A DNA stretch of 64,000 nt. Source: Thermococcus sp. M36 (GTDB lineage: Archaea; Methanobacteriota_B; Thermococci; Thermococcales; Thermococcaceae). Location of the stretch: NCBI RefSeq assembly GCF_012027355.1, contig NZ_SNUH01000001.1, positions 1,240,001-1,304,000 on the forward strand, written 5' to 3'. The notes below the pieces were generated by a model that did no database searches, had not been told where the DNA came from, and saw only the letters and a list, made by a program, of their open reading frames with translations. Made by a program: the position numbers and the translations under genes. This document shows, one piece after another, positions 24,778 through 34,830 of this stretch (positions within the stretch are counted from its first letter, which is position 1; every line of letters starts with the position of its first letter).

Positions 24778-25428
24778 TCACTTTTTTCTCTTCACAAGTG
24801 TTGAAATCAGTGTTAATGCCACGAACAGAGCGGGACCGCATAGTCTCTTCCCCTCACTGGAGGAGGTCGTTGTTTCACTACCCGTTTCAGTGTATCTCAT
24901 GTCCATTCCACAGTCTGGTGGCACCTGTGACATTACTTTACAGTTTGTTGCGTTTGTACTGCAATTAATATCCAAAATCAGCAAACAACCGTGTGCCTCG
25001 CAGTCGCTACAGTGGAACTGAAGTTTAATCCCTTTACTCCAGATTTTTCCGTTCATTTTCTCAAAGCTTCCCTTCCATTTCGCTCCATAGGGATCGTGTG
25101 CTGTCGTGTTTTTTGTGACGTTCTCCAAATTGCTCCAGTTAATGTCACTGATCGAGAAGAGCGTTAAGTTTTTTGCCGGAATGAATTCTCTTCTGCTCTT
25201 GTTTCCAGTTATCATCATCTTGAGGTCATGAGTCCCGTTGTAAGGTTTAATTATGGTCAGGTTATCAACCATAAACCACTTTTCTGGCGTGCAGTTTGAG
25301 TGACATTCGAAGGTCACCAGTTTTACCCTTTCGTTAGCCGGCAGGTAGTTGAAGAGATTGACTTTTCCGGCCGAAACGAGCGGGAGGAGAAAAAGGAAGA
25401 GCAAAGCCAAAGTCCAATACTTCTCCAC
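24778..25428 (-). CDS. CGP-CTERM secreted protein
   Basis: 216 residues. Signal peptide (YWTLALLFLFLLPLVSAG), a glyco-site-rich domain with several Cys (FECHSNC, FHCSDCEAHGC), a Thr/Ser spacer (GSETTTSSSEGK) and the CGP-CTERM tail LCGPALFVALTLISTLVKRKK. It starts at GTG 25428, just beyond the stop of the metalloprotease gene, with GGTGAG as ribosome binding site, so translation is likely coupled. The role is unknown; a partner or cell-surface anchor of the protease is a reasonable guess. Confidence 0.75.
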   Translation of the reverse strand: MEKYWTLALLFLFLLPLVSAGKVNLFNYLPANERVKLVTFECHSNCTPEKWFMVDNLTIIKPYNGTHDLKMMITGNKSRREFIPAKNLTLFSISDINWSNLENVTKNTTAHDPYGAKWKGSFEKMNGKIWSKGIKLQFHCSDCEAHGCLLILDINCSTNATNCKVMSQVPPDCGMDMRYTETGSETTTSSSEGKRLCGPALFVALTLISTLVKRKK

Positions 25429-25429
25429 C

Positions 25430-28400
25430 TTAACTCACCTCCACCATAAGGTAATAGCCAACACCAGTGTACGGGCCGGTTTTTGGCATGTAGTTCCGGG
25501 GGAAATCGCTGTCTTCCTTGTTGTCAAAGTCAAGATCCAATATCAAGCCTGCATTCATTGGATGTCCTACGTATGCTGCCCATCCATTCGATGACTCTAT
25601 TACTAAGGTCTGATTTCTTGAGAGGAGTGCAAATACTGTTTTCCATGCCGACATTGGGCTGACGCTTTTGTCTCCGTTAATACTGTACACAAGGTCTCCC
25701 CACTGGCTGGTTGTGAAGTCTTCCCATGAATCAACATACCATCCATAGGCTCTGTATATGTTTACGAGAGTGTTCTGTAGACTGTACAGTTGAGCGTTGA
25801 ACCATTCGTATTCATCGGGAGTGCTGAATTCAGTAAATTCATATGAGGACTCCATTATGGTGGGTAGCACTCTGAAGGTAATACCGCGCTTGGAGAGTTC
25901 AGCTGTAATGTTATCATATCCTATCACTTCCAGCTTTCCCTTCGGAATGTAAAAAATTCTCTTGGTGTAATATTCATCAGCAACTGCAAATACGAAATGT
26001 CCCAGCTCATGTGCAATGGGGCGGTAATATAATTTTCCATCCGGGTATTGCCCGTTAAAAGTTTCAAAGAGCTTCACATACTCTGAAAATCTGTTAGGGT
26101 CTCTATTAATCCATCCCCAGTACCACCCTATGGGAGCTGTTACTGATCCGTTGGTACCGGGATAAATCCGTACCATTGAGTTCTCCCACTCTTCACTGCC
26201 CACCTGCACGTTGTTCTTTATGCTAATCTCTGTTATCATTGCATACCCGTCGGTGTAGTCGTAGATAACCTGACTCGCCCTCTGGAAGCCCTTGACGAGC
26301 TGGGTAAGATAAGTCTGACTGGCGTTCCAACCGACGGCCACGGTAAGTTTAATGCCGAGAACATCTGGCTTTGTCGGATTCTTTCCAATGAACAGCTCCA
26401 CCGCGTTCGGAACTCCATCACCGTCGTAGTCGCCGTAAGCGTCCTTTTCAATGAGACCCTCGTAGATTGCTGGGTCCTCAGCCCAGAACCCGTCTGTTGG
26501 ATCGAACCTCTCCGTGATTCCCTGTTTTTCCAGTTCTTTATTCAGCTCAAGTTCTCTGTAAAATGGAATTCCATCGTCGTCGTTCAGTTTGATGAGGAAC
26601 CATATTTCAGCGTCGTCCTCGTCGATGTCCTCCGATGTTGCAACGACGTCAAAGGTCAGCGAGCTTGTCTCAGTTGAGGTTTCTGAACTTGAAACTGACT
26701 CGGTGCTGAGGGTTTTAACATCCCCGGTTTCGTTCCTGAAGATTAACGTTGCCTCATACCTGGCCTTCTTTCCGATTCCGGCCGTTGCATTGATTGTGAG
26801 GTTGCTCACGTTGGCGTCTTTGTCCACCCCTTCCGTGGAGGTTGCACTCACTTCATCGTTCAGCTTCATTGTCTTCACTTCGGCGTTCCGCTTGTTGATG
26901 ATGAGGACCCTCTTCTGGGTTCCATCTGGGAGTGAGAGTGTGAAGAGCACGGCCTCTTCCGGGTTTGTGTACTGGTAGAGGGCTCCGCTCTGGTAGTCCT
27001 TGAGTTCCAAGGACTCTATCCCGTCCCAGCCCTTAACGTCGGTGATGTTTACAACGCTTAGATCGTAGCCAAGAGCCTCAAGCTCGTCGTAGTACTTGGA
27101 GAAAGGTTCGGCATCGTATTCTCCGCCGTTCGTGTAGTCCTCTGTGGAGTCGTCGGCACCGCTCAGGTGGCCGTAACCGAAGTAATCTTTATGGTCGTTT
27201 ATGTAATCGTCGCCCCACCACGTGCCGTTCTTAAGGCTGAAGAAGAGCCTGGCAACTTTTCCATCCTCATTGTCTCCCGGTCTTGGGGAAATATCCATAA
27301 TCTCGTCTGGATTGTCTATTATAAACCCTGAATCCCTGTCCACGAGTTTGAGGTCTATCTCAACGGTCTCAACGTTATCGGGTGGGTTGAACTTCAGAAC
27401 CGCCACGGCCTCTTTCTGAATGTTCTCGAAGAGGTCGTTTGTCAGCATTACCATGTTCTCGACGTCTTGGGTGTTGTCGGGGAGGTCTTCTTTTAGGGTT
27501 TGTGTGATTGAGCCGGCTTTGAAAGTGGCCTCAATGCGGAAGTCAACGTTCCAGTCTTGGTCATCGTCCTCGGCGGGATCTAGGGCCCTCGCTCTGAAGA
27601 GGTACAGCTCAATTACGGCATCCCTCAACGGGTCAAAGTCTTTGGGGTCAATTACCCCATCCCCGTCGGTATCCTTGCTGTACGGGTTCGTGCCGTATTC
27701 AAGCTCAAGGCCGTTGCACCATCCGTCTTTATCGCTGTCGGTGACTACTGTTAGGACCTTTGTTATGGTTTCTCCCGTCATTCCGTATTGATCTGTTGGT
27801 GTAAACTCCACGGTGACGTTCTCACGGCAGTTGGTGTGGTTGTATATGGGTGCGAGGGGGAACTCATATGGAACACCCGAGGATAGGTCACTGCGAGTGA
27901 AGCTGAATCTTCCAATAACGTTCACCTTAACGTCTACTAAGTCCCCCTCCGAATCGTAAACTTGGATCGTTCCATTACTCCACTCGTTTGCGTACACCCA
28001 TGAAGGCAGCTGGACACTTTCTATCCTCGGAGGTGTGTTGGGCCTGAAGTACAGCGTGCTCGCCCACTGGGAGTAGAGCACTGTCCCAGATTCATCATAA
28101 AGCTTTATCTCCACTTTGTGGAATTCTTTTTCGGGGTTGCTCCACTGTAGGTCAAACCCCCACTTTTCATAAACGTAGCTGGTTACGGTGTCTACCTCAA
28201 CGCCATCAACGAAGAGCTTCAGAATGATGTCCTTTCTCTCTCCAGCTGGATTGACGACATCAACGTGGAATTCCGCCGGATAACCCTCGACCAGGTCGTT
28301 GTGGGTTACTTCCGCTATGTACGGTTTTGAAGCCGAGACTGTGAACGTTATAGACTTTGAAGAAACTTCTCCACCGTACTGCGGGACAAACTTGACGGTC

Positions 28401-29432
28401 AGAACGTGGGTTCCAGACGTTGCTTTCCAGACGTCATACATTTTGTAGTACCATATGTGGTATTTCCATACGGTTTCTGTGGAGCTTTTTACGAGTTTTC
28501 CGTCTATGTAAACTTCTATCGTCCCAGTTCCATCGAGGGCACCCCTGTTGTCGAGGACTATGGTTAAATCCATGTAATTGCCCTCTCTGAGCGGGTTTGG
28601 ATAGTAGGATATTCCCTCCACAGTTATCTCGGGTGATGCCGAGTAGGAGTACATGCCGGCAAAATATCCCTTGTCATCGATGAGGTAAACCGTGTCTCCA
28701 TCGTTGTTTAGAATGGCGTTGTAAGGGGAGCTGGCAACTGGTATCCTCACAACTGCCCCCGGAGGTATATTAATGGAGAACCTAACCACGTGGTCTTTTC
28801 CATACGAATCTATACAGTCGTCCCTCGGGATTGTGTTGTTTATCCAGCAGCTCGGGTTGTTATAAGCGTATTCGTCCATTATGTACCAGCCCAGTAAACT
28901 TACAGTTGAAAGGCCTGGGTTGTGGAGGAAAACGTACTCCCCGCTCCCATCGTTGGTGAGGTAGTCAACGTCCTCAATGTGAACGGCATAGGATATTGTC
29001 AGGGGCTCAACAGTGAAGGCTTCCTCTAGGGATTCCTCTGAGGCTTTCCCGTTTTTCATTTGATGCACCAGTTGGAGCGCCTGCCTGGGATTTCTCCAAC
29101 GGTATGTTTTTATGGCAACAGGGTTAATTCCGTCGTACCACCAGATTTCGAATATCAGGTCAGTCCCGTTCCATTGGGCGTTTTTGATTTTCATTGTGTC
29201 AGAGACTGTTATTTCACCGTTGAGCGTCCCGTTTAGCATGGCCTCTATAAGGGTTAACAGTGCTTCTTTTTCTTCTTCCGTTGCATTGGGCAATACCTTT
29301 AGGTAGCCCTCAAAGAACGGGTTGATAACGCCCCCCCCTGTAGCGATGCGTTTCTTTTACTGAGGCTCCCGTTGGAAGTCCTCCAAGAATTAGCAATATG
29401 CCCAATAGTAACACACATACCCTTCTGTTCAT
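25430..29432 (-). pseudogene. Large secreted M64-like zinc metalloprotease, frameshifted at a G8 tract
   Basis: An ATG at 29432 (GGTGAT upstream) starts a signal peptide (MNRRVCVLLLGILLILGGLP) that runs to TGA beyond a run of eight G. One base fewer joins it to the 1287-codon frame ending at 25430, giving about 1330 residues. Domains in order: an LTD-like beta domain (YVFLHNPGLSTVSLLGWYI), two or three Ig/CARDB-like domains, calcium-binding repeats (DSDKDGWCNGLELEYGTNP; DTDGDGVIDP), a mixed domain, another DYDGDGVPN repeat, then the peptidase site HELGHFVFAVADEY at 25997-26011, much like the M64 motif HExGHxxxxLADEY. It ends PKTGPYTGVGYY with no CGP-CTERM tail. It may be phase-variable, decayed, or a sequencing artefact. 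Confidence 0.72.
29331..29338 (-). repeat. G8 homopolymer within the metalloprotease leader
   Basis: Eight C on the plus strand (eight G in the coding strand) lie about 32 codons after the start. The signal-peptide frame and the main frame overlap only from a TAA just upstream to a TGA just downstream, and this run sits between them. It is therefore the natural slip point: seven G restores the full frame. Confidence 0.75.
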
Positions 29433-29617
29433 TGCCATCACCCAACAATGGGGCTTAAGCAATTAAGTTTGAATAAAAAAGTAAAAAAGCTTTTCGAATG
29501 ATTTAAAATTTTGTCACTCAAAGTGATTACTTCTATGAAAGCCCGCTTTTGGGAACACTGTAACTGGAAAATTGACTTTTTTCTTCTTCAAGCCTCGCCC
29601 TTCAGGACATGTAGAGG

Positions 29618-30064
29618 TCAGTTAAACGCTTTCCTGAGCCTTTCGATTTCTTCCGCGCTAAGCCTGTTCTTCTCCCACCGCTCTCTCAAGTTCAAGTTCT
29701 CGTCTTCCAGATCGAGGACCGCCTTTCTGACGCCGCCGCGCGGGTGAGCGCAGTCCCCTTCCCAGCGCGGAATCACATGGACGTGCAGGTGCGGGACAGT
29801 CTGGCCAGCGGCCCTGCCCAGGTTCATTCCAACGTTGAACCCGTCCGGCTTCAGGGTCTCCCTCAGCTTCTCCATCGCCAGCTCCATGCCCTTCATCAGG
29901 GCAACTTTCTCCTCTTCCCTTAGCTCCCACCAGCTCTCCACGTGCCTCCTCGGGACAACGAGCAGATGCCCCCTGTTCGCCGGGTAGGAGTCGAGGAGGA
30001 TTCTGATCAGCCCGTCCTCGTAGAGCACTACCTCTTTCTTCAGCCTGCAGAACGGGCACTCCAT
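29618..30064 (-). CDS. HIT-family nucleotide hydrolase
   Basis: 148 residues. The histidine triad is VPHLHVHVIPR (HxHxHxx), preceded by the N-terminal zinc pair CPFC and the substrate-loop SYPANRGHLLVVPRRHVESW. HIT enzymes cleave dinucleoside polyphosphates or AMP conjugates. ATG 30064 is preferred over upstream GTG and TTG codons. A TATA-like TTTTAA is about 25 bases upstream. The C-terminal helical tail is charged. Confidence 0.88.
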   Translation of the reverse strand: MECPFCRLKKEVVLYEDGLIRILLDSYPANRGHLLVVPRRHVESWWELREEEKVALMKGMELAMEKLRETLKPDGFNVGMNLGRAAGQTVPHLHVHVIPRWEGDCAHPRGGVRKAVLDLEDENLNLRERWEKNRLSAEEIERLRKAFN

Positions 30065-30120
30065 CGTCAACACCAAAGGCTTAAAACCGGTTCGGAATAA
30101 AAAGCCCTCGGTGGGGCAGG

Positions 30121-30342
30121 ATGGAGGAAAACCTTGAGGTAATGAACAAAACCTACCGGAAGTTCCTCGCGTTTGGCATGGGTTTTCTGCTGGTGGCCTT
30201 TGCCCTGATGATAGTTCAGCCCTTCGGGAGAAACGTTTCCCTGCTCCTGGCGGTGATACTTTTCGTGGTTGGTTTCATTCCCCTTGAGTTTGCCAGGAGG
30301 ATAGCGAGAAGGATGGCGCTGGTGGCGCTGAGGGGTGAATAG
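30121..30342 (+). CDS. Small two-helix membrane protein
   Basis: 73 residues: a charged start, helix FLAFGMGFLLVAFALMIV, a short loop, helix LLLAVILFVVGFIPL, and a basic end (RRIARRMALVALRGE). GGTGGGGCAGG precedes ATG 30121. It lies upstream of psmA on the same strand, but psmA has its own leader. No family recognised. Confidence 0.6.
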   Translation: MEENLEVMNKTYRKFLAFGMGFLLVAFALMIVQPFGRNVSLLLAVILFVVGFIPLEFARRIARRMALVALRGE

Positions 30343-30419
30343 AAAAGCTTAATTAACCGCCGCCCGAATTAAGTGAAGAGGGTAGAGGGAATTACGATAA
30401 TCCATAGAGGTGATGTAAA

Positions 30420-31202
30420 ATGGCGTTTGTACCGCCACAGGCCGGTTACGACAGGGCTATTACGGTTTTCAGCCCTGACGGGAGGCTCTTCCAGGTTAAC
30501 TACGCTAGGGAGGCAGTGAAGCGCGGAGCGACTGCAGTGGGTGTCAAGTGGAAAGACGGTGTTGTCCTCGCGGTTGAGAAGAGGATAACTAGCAAGCTCA
30601 TTGAGCCGAGCAGCTACGAGAAAATATTCCAGATCGACGACCACATAGCGGCCGCCCCGAGCGGCATAATAGCCGACGCCCGTGTTCTAGTTGACAGGGC
30701 CAGGCTGGAGGCCCAGGTTTACCGCTTGACCTACGGCGAACCGGTTCCGCTCACCGTCTTGGTGAAGAAGATATGCGACCTCAAGCAGGCCCACACCCAG
30801 TACGGCGGTGTGAGGCCCTTTGGAGCGGCCCTTCTTATGGCTGGCGTTAACAACAAGCCGGAGCTATACGAGACCGACCCGAGCGGGGCCTACTTCGAGT
30901 GGAAAGCGGTCGCCATAGGTAGCGGAAGGAACGTTGCGATGGCTATCTTCGAGGAGCACTACAGAGATGACCTCGACATGGAGGGCGCGATAAAGCTCGC
31001 GGTCCTGGCCCTTGCAAAGACCCTGGAGGAGCCGAGCGCCGAGGGCATAGAGGTCGCCTACATAACAACCAGAGACAAGCGCTGGAAGAAGCTCTCAAGA
31101 GATGACGTCGAGAAGTACCTTGCCGAAGTCCTCGAAGAGGTCAGGGAAGAGGAAGTTGAGGAGAGGGAAGAGGACTACTCCGAACTCGACCAGAACTACT
31201 GA
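30420..31202 (+). CDS. psmA: Proteasome alpha subunit
   Basis: 260 residues. Forms the outer rings of the 20S proteasome. The N-terminus has the alpha-type signature [20 protein letters not shown] that gates the pore, then [20 protein letters not shown] and [17 protein letters not shown]. The C-terminus is a long acidic run of Glu residues ending in NY, where activators such as PAN dock. GGTGAT lies 5 bases before the ATG. It heads a run with SBDS and the exosome genes, the known archaeal protein/RNA turnover superoperon. Confidence 0.96.
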   Translation: MAFVPPQAGYDRAITVFSPDGRLFQVNYAREAVKRGATAVGVKWKDGVVLAVEKRITSKLIEPSSYEKIFQIDDHIAAAPSGIIADARVLVDRARLEAQVYRLTYGEPVPLTVLVKKICDLKQAHTQYGGVRPFGAALLMAGVNNKPELYETDPSGAYFEWKAVAIGSGRNVAMAIFEEHYRDDLDMEGAIKLAVLALAKTLEEPSAEGIEVAYITTRDKRWKKLSRDDVEKYLAEVLEEVREEEVEEREEDYSELDQNY

Positions 31203-31213
31203 GGTGACGGGCG

Positions 31214-31924
31214 ATGCCCATAAGCGTTGATAAAGCCGTCATCGCCCGTCTGAAGACGCACGGCGAGACGTTTGAGATACTGGTGGACCCGTACCTGGCG
31301 AGGGACTTCAAGGAGGGCAAGGACGTTCCCATAGAGGAGATCCTCGCCACCCCCTACGTTTTCAAGGACGCCCACAAGGGCGACAAGGCCAGCGAGCACG
31401 AGATGGAGAAGATATTCGGTACGAGCGATCCCTACGAGGTGGCAAAGATAATCCTTAGGAAGGGGGACGTCCAGCTCACCGCCGAGCAGAGGAAGCAGAT
31501 GCTTGAGGACAAGAGGCGCTACATAGCGACGGTGATTCACAGGCACGCTGTGGATCCAAGAACCGGCTATCCTCACCCTGTTGACAGGATTCTCCGCGCC
31601 ATGGAAGAGGCAGGCGTCCACATTGACCTCTTCAAGGACGCCGAGGCTCAGGTTCCGGGCGTTATAAAGGCCATAAGGCCGCTCCTTCCGATAAAGCTTG
31701 AGATGAAAGTGATAGCCGTCAAAATACCGGGTGACTACGTTGGCAGGGCCTACGGGGAAGTACGGAAGTTTGGAACCATAAAAAGGGAGGAGTGGGCCAG
31801 CGACGGCTCGTGGATGTTCCTCATTGAGATCCCGGGAGGAGTTGAGGGGGAGTTTTATGAGAAGCTCAACGCCCTTACCAAGGGCAGTGCGGTAACTAAA
31901 CTGATAGAGAGGAAGGGACTATGA
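31214..31924 (+). CDS. Ribosome maturation protein SBDS
   Basis: 236 residues, typical for archaeal SBDS. The N-terminal FYSH domain has [18 protein letters not shown] and the [20 protein letters not shown] region, the middle helical domain has [28 protein letters not shown], and the C-terminal ferredoxin-like domain ends it. It helps release the anti-association factor aIF6 from the large ribosomal subunit. The start is 11 bases after psmA, and its end overlaps rrp4 (ATGA). Confidence 0.94.
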   Translation: MPISVDKAVIARLKTHGETFEILVDPYLARDFKEGKDVPIEEILATPYVFKDAHKGDKASEHEMEKIFGTSDPYEVAKIILRKGDVQLTAEQRKQMLEDKRRYIATVIHRHAVDPRTGYPHPVDRILRAMEEAGVHIDLFKDAEAQVPGVIKAIRPLLPIKLEMKVIAVKIPGDYVGRAYGEVRKFGTIKREEWASDGSWMFLIEIPGGVEGEFYEKLNALTKGSAVTKLIERKGL

Positions 31925-32691
31925 GGCGGATTTTCGTAAAGAGTAGGGAACTGGTCGTCCCTGGGACTCTGCTTGCCCAGGGGCCTTTTAAGAACGGAAG
32001 AGGGACTTTCAGGGAAGGCAACAGGATATACTCCACCGTAGTGGGCCTTGTTGAGATACGGGGAGATGCCATAAGGGTAATCCCCCTTGAAGGCCCGTAC
32101 ATACCAGAGGTGGGAGACAACGTCATAGGCAAGATAATAGACGTCAAGTTCTCCAGCTGGACGGTTGATATAGGTGCCCCGTACCAGGCGAGCCTGCGTG
32201 TTCAGGACGCTGTCGAGGAGCGCATAGACATACTGAAGACCGACCTGAGGAAGATATACGACATCGGCGACATCATCTACGCCAGGATCAAGGCATACAA
32301 CGAAATAAACCAGATAGACCTCATCACAAAAGGTATGCCTTTCAGGGGCGGTCCCCTGAGGGGAGGACAGATAGTCAGGATAACCCCATCCAAAGTTCCC
32401 AGGCTTATCGGTAAGGGGGGCTCAATGATAAACCTCATCAAGAAACTGACCAGCACAAGGATAATCGTTGGCCAGAACGGCTGGGTCTGGGTCAGCGGAA
32501 AGAACGACGAGCTGGAGAGGCTCGCCATTGAGGCCATACTGAAGGTGGACAGGGAAAGCCACACTCAGGGCCTCACCGACCGCGTTAAGGAGCTTCTGAT
32601 CATGAGGCTTCAAGAGCTCAAGGAAAGGGGGATCATTGAAGAGGTGCCCCGGGTTGAGGAACCTACTGCTGAAGAGGGTGAAGGAGAATGA
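31921..32691 (+). CDS. rrp4: Exosome RNA-binding subunit Rrp4
   Basis: 256 residues. Domains: N-terminal strand region ([20 protein letters not shown]), S1 domain ([22 protein letters not shown]), and a KH domain ([18 protein letters not shown] with its GxxG-like loop). It caps the Rrp41-Rrp42 ring and feeds RNA to it. Its ATG overlaps the SBDS stop by 4 bases and its stop overlaps the rrp41 start. Confidence 0.95.
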   Translation: MRRIFVKSRELVVPGTLLAQGPFKNGRGTFREGNRIYSTVVGLVEIRGDAIRVIPLEGPYIPEVGDNVIGKIIDVKFSSWTVDIGAPYQASLRVQDAVEERIDILKTDLRKIYDIGDIIYARIKAYNEINQIDLITKGMPFRGGPLRGGQIVRITPSKVPRLIGKGGSMINLIKKLTSTRIIVGQNGWVWVSGKNDELERLAIEAILKVDRESHTQGLTDRVKELLIMRLQELKERGIIEEVPRVEEPTAEEGEGE

Positions 32692-33437
32692 TGGGCAAAC
32701 CAGAGGGGTTGAAGCTCATAGACGAGAACGGTAGAAGGATAGATGGTAGGAAAAAGTATGAACTCAGGCCTATCAAGATGGAAGTTGGCGTCCTCAAAAA
32801 TGCTGACGGTTCCGCTTATGTTGAGTGGGGGAAGAACAGGATCCTCGCTGCCGTTTACGGGCCGAGGGAAATCCACCCCAAGCACCTCCAGAGGCCGGAC
32901 AGGGCGATACTCCGCGTGAGGTATAACATGGCCCCGTTCAGCGTTGAGGAGAGGAAAAAGCCCGGCCCGGACAGAAGGAGCGTCGAGATAAGCAAGGTCA
33001 TAAAGGGGGCCCTGGAGCCGGCTCTCATACTTGAGATGTTCCCTAGGACTGCCATAGACGTCTTCATAGAGGTTCTTCAGGCTGACGCGGGGACGAGGGT
33101 TGCCGGCATAACGGCCGCATCGCTGGCTCTGGCTGACGCTGGAGTGCCCATGAAAGACCTGGTCGCCGCCTGCGCCGCTGGAAAGATCGAGGGCGAGATA
33201 GTTCTCGACCTCAACAAGGATGAGGACAACTACGGCGAGGCGGACGTGCCGGTTGCGATAATGCCCCTCAAAAATGACATAACACTCCTCCAGATGGACG
33301 GCTACCTGAGCCGGGACGAGTTCCTGGAGGCCGTGAGGCTGGCAATAAAGGGTGCCAAGGCGGTCTACCAGAAGCAGCGCGAGGCACTGAAGGTCAAGTA
33401 CCTCAAAATAGCGGAGGAGGTCGGTGGAGGTGAGTGA
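32688..33437 (+). CDS. rrp41: Exosome exonuclease subunit Rrp41
   Basis: 249 residues of RNase PH fold. It is the catalytic phosphorolytic 3'-5' exonuclease. The diagnostic parts are [20 protein letters not shown], the phosphate- and RNA-binding region [20 protein letters not shown], and [15 protein letters not shown] with catalytic Asp residues. It overlaps rrp4 by 4 bases. The alternative start ATG 32691 differs by one codon. Confidence 0.95.
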   Translation: MMGKPEGLKLIDENGRRIDGRKKYELRPIKMEVGVLKNADGSAYVEWGKNRILAAVYGPREIHPKHLQRPDRAILRVRYNMAPFSVEERKKPGPDRRSVEISKVIKGALEPALILEMFPRTAIDVFIEVLQADAGTRVAGITAASLALADAGVPMKDLVAACAAGKIEGEIVLDLNKDEDNYGEADVPVAIMPLKNDITLLQMDGYLSRDEFLEAVRLAIKGAKAVYQKQREALKVKYLKIAEEVGGGE

Positions 33438-33438
33438 G

Positions 33439-34248
33439 ATGGAAGTGATGGCAGGAATAATGCGCGATCACATACTCGCGCTCCTCAAGGACAGCAAGCG
33501 TGTCGACGGTCGCGGTCTTGAGGACTACAGGGACCTCGAGATAAAGGTCAACGTCATCGAAAAGGCCGAGGGCTCGGCGTGGGTCAGGCTTGGCAACACC
33601 CAGGTTCTCGTGGGTATAAAGATCGAGATGGGTGAGCCGTTCCCTGACCTTCCCGAGAAGGGAGTCATAACAACAAATGTTGAGCTTGTCCCGCTCGCCT
33701 CGCCGAGCTTTGAGCCCGGCCCACCGGACGAGAACGCTATCGAACTCGCCCGTGTAGTTGACAGGGGCATCAGGGAGAGCCAGGCGGTAGAGCTTGAAAA
33801 GCTCGTCATAGTTCCCGGCAAGCTCGTAAGGGTGGTCTTTATAGACGTCCACGTTCTCGATCACGACGGCAACCTGCTCGACGCGAGCGGGATTGGGGCA
33901 ATAGCAGCACTGCTTAGCGCGAAGATGCCCAAGGTGCAGTACGACGAGGAAACAGGTGAAGTCCAGATACTCGACGAGTACGAGCCCCTGCCGGTGAGCA
34001 AGGTGCCCATCCCGGTGACCATAGCCAAGATCGGCCAGAATCTCCTTGTTGACCCGAACCTCGACGAGGAGCGCGTTATGGACGGCAGGATAACCATAAC
34101 CACCGATGAGAACGGCATGATTTCGTCCGTTCAGAAGAGCGAGGGAGGGAGCTTCAAGCTGGAAGAAGTCATGTACGCCGTTGACCTGGCGCTCAGGAAG
34201 GCGGCAGAGGTAAGGGAGAAGGTTCTTGAGGCCGTTAAGGCCGGGTGA
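33439..34248 (+). CDS. rrp42: Exosome subunit Rrp42
   Basis: 269 residues of RNase PH fold, the catalytically inactive partner that builds the hexameric ring with Rrp41. It has RVDGRGLEDYRDLEIKVNVI, the RNA-contacting region GVITTNVELVPLASPSFEPG, and LLDASGIGAIAALLSA. GGAGGTGAG just before ATG 33439, one base after the rrp41 stop, fixes the start over GTG 33424. It is the last gene of the run. Confidence 0.94.
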   Translation: MEVMAGIMRDHILALLKDSKRVDGRGLEDYRDLEIKVNVIEKAEGSAWVRLGNTQVLVGIKIEMGEPFPDLPEKGVITTNVELVPLASPSFEPGPPDENAIELARVVDRGIRESQAVELEKLVIVPGKLVRVVFIDVHVLDHDGNLLDASGIGAIAALLSAKMPKVQYDEETGEVQILDEYEPLPVSKVPIPVTIAKIGQNLLVDPNLDEERVMDGRITITTDENGMISSVQKSEGGSFKLEEVMYAVDLALRKAAEVREKVLEAVKAG

Positions 34249-34255
34249 ACTTCCC

Positions 34256-34669
34256 CTATTTTTGTTCAAATCCTCTGAGGTTCACCTTCGTGGTTAGGTA
34301 TGCGAGGACAGTCCCAAACCCCCATGCCGCCAGAAGCGTTAGTTTTTCTTCTTTGGGGGTTGCCAGCAGGAACGAGAAGTATGCTGAAATAGAGAGCCTT
34401 ATTCCCCACCTTTCTTTGGGGGTTGCCCTTGAGAACTCGTCCATACTGGAAGAGAAAGCATCGTGGATGAGCTCGTAGCTAAAAACAAGTGCCAGTGTCA
34501 GCAGGAAGTAGAGTATCACTGCCCCGTAAAACTTGGATGATAACGCCGTCTCGATCCCTGGATGTGGAAAGAGGAACCTTCCGGCACATAGGAGGGAATA
34601 TGCCGCGATCTGCTTCATGAATTTTCTGTTCCTCACAACTTCGCGGGGTGGAACCGTCTCCGGAAGCAT
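34256..34669 (-). CDS. Membrane protein of unknown function
   Basis: 137 residues. A basic N-terminus (REVVRNRKFMKQ) precedes three or four hydrophobic stretches, including FYGAVILYFLLTLALVFSYEL and LLAAWGFGTVLAYLTT. The frame is open to 34786, but AGTTTATATC at 34691-34700 is a TATA box 25 bases before ATG 34669, so the leaderless start MLPETVPP is preferred. It is convergent with rrp42, 7 bases away. Confidence 0.6.
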   Translation of the reverse strand: MLPETVPPREVVRNRKFMKQIAAYSLLCAGRFLFPHPGIETALSSKFYGAVILYFLLTLALVFSYELIHDAFSSSMDEFSRATPKERWGIRLSISAYFSFLLATPKEEKLTLLAAWGFGTVLAYLTTKVNLRGFEQK

Positions 34670-34830
34670 GCGGTCTTTACGATCTGAAGGGATATAAACT
34701 TTTTGAGTTCTAAAAGTCCCCAGGTATGCGGCATCGGGGGTTTCAGTGCGATTCCATTTGATTTCAGAAAGAGATATAAACACCAATGCCCAAATTAATC
34801 CAGCCTTACGATTAACTGGGGGGAATCGTC

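Noticed and set aside
33403-34269. A 288-codon open frame antisense to rrp42
   Set aside because: It mirrors rrp42, whose RNase PH motifs are clear; long antisense frames are common in GC-rich genes with codon bias.
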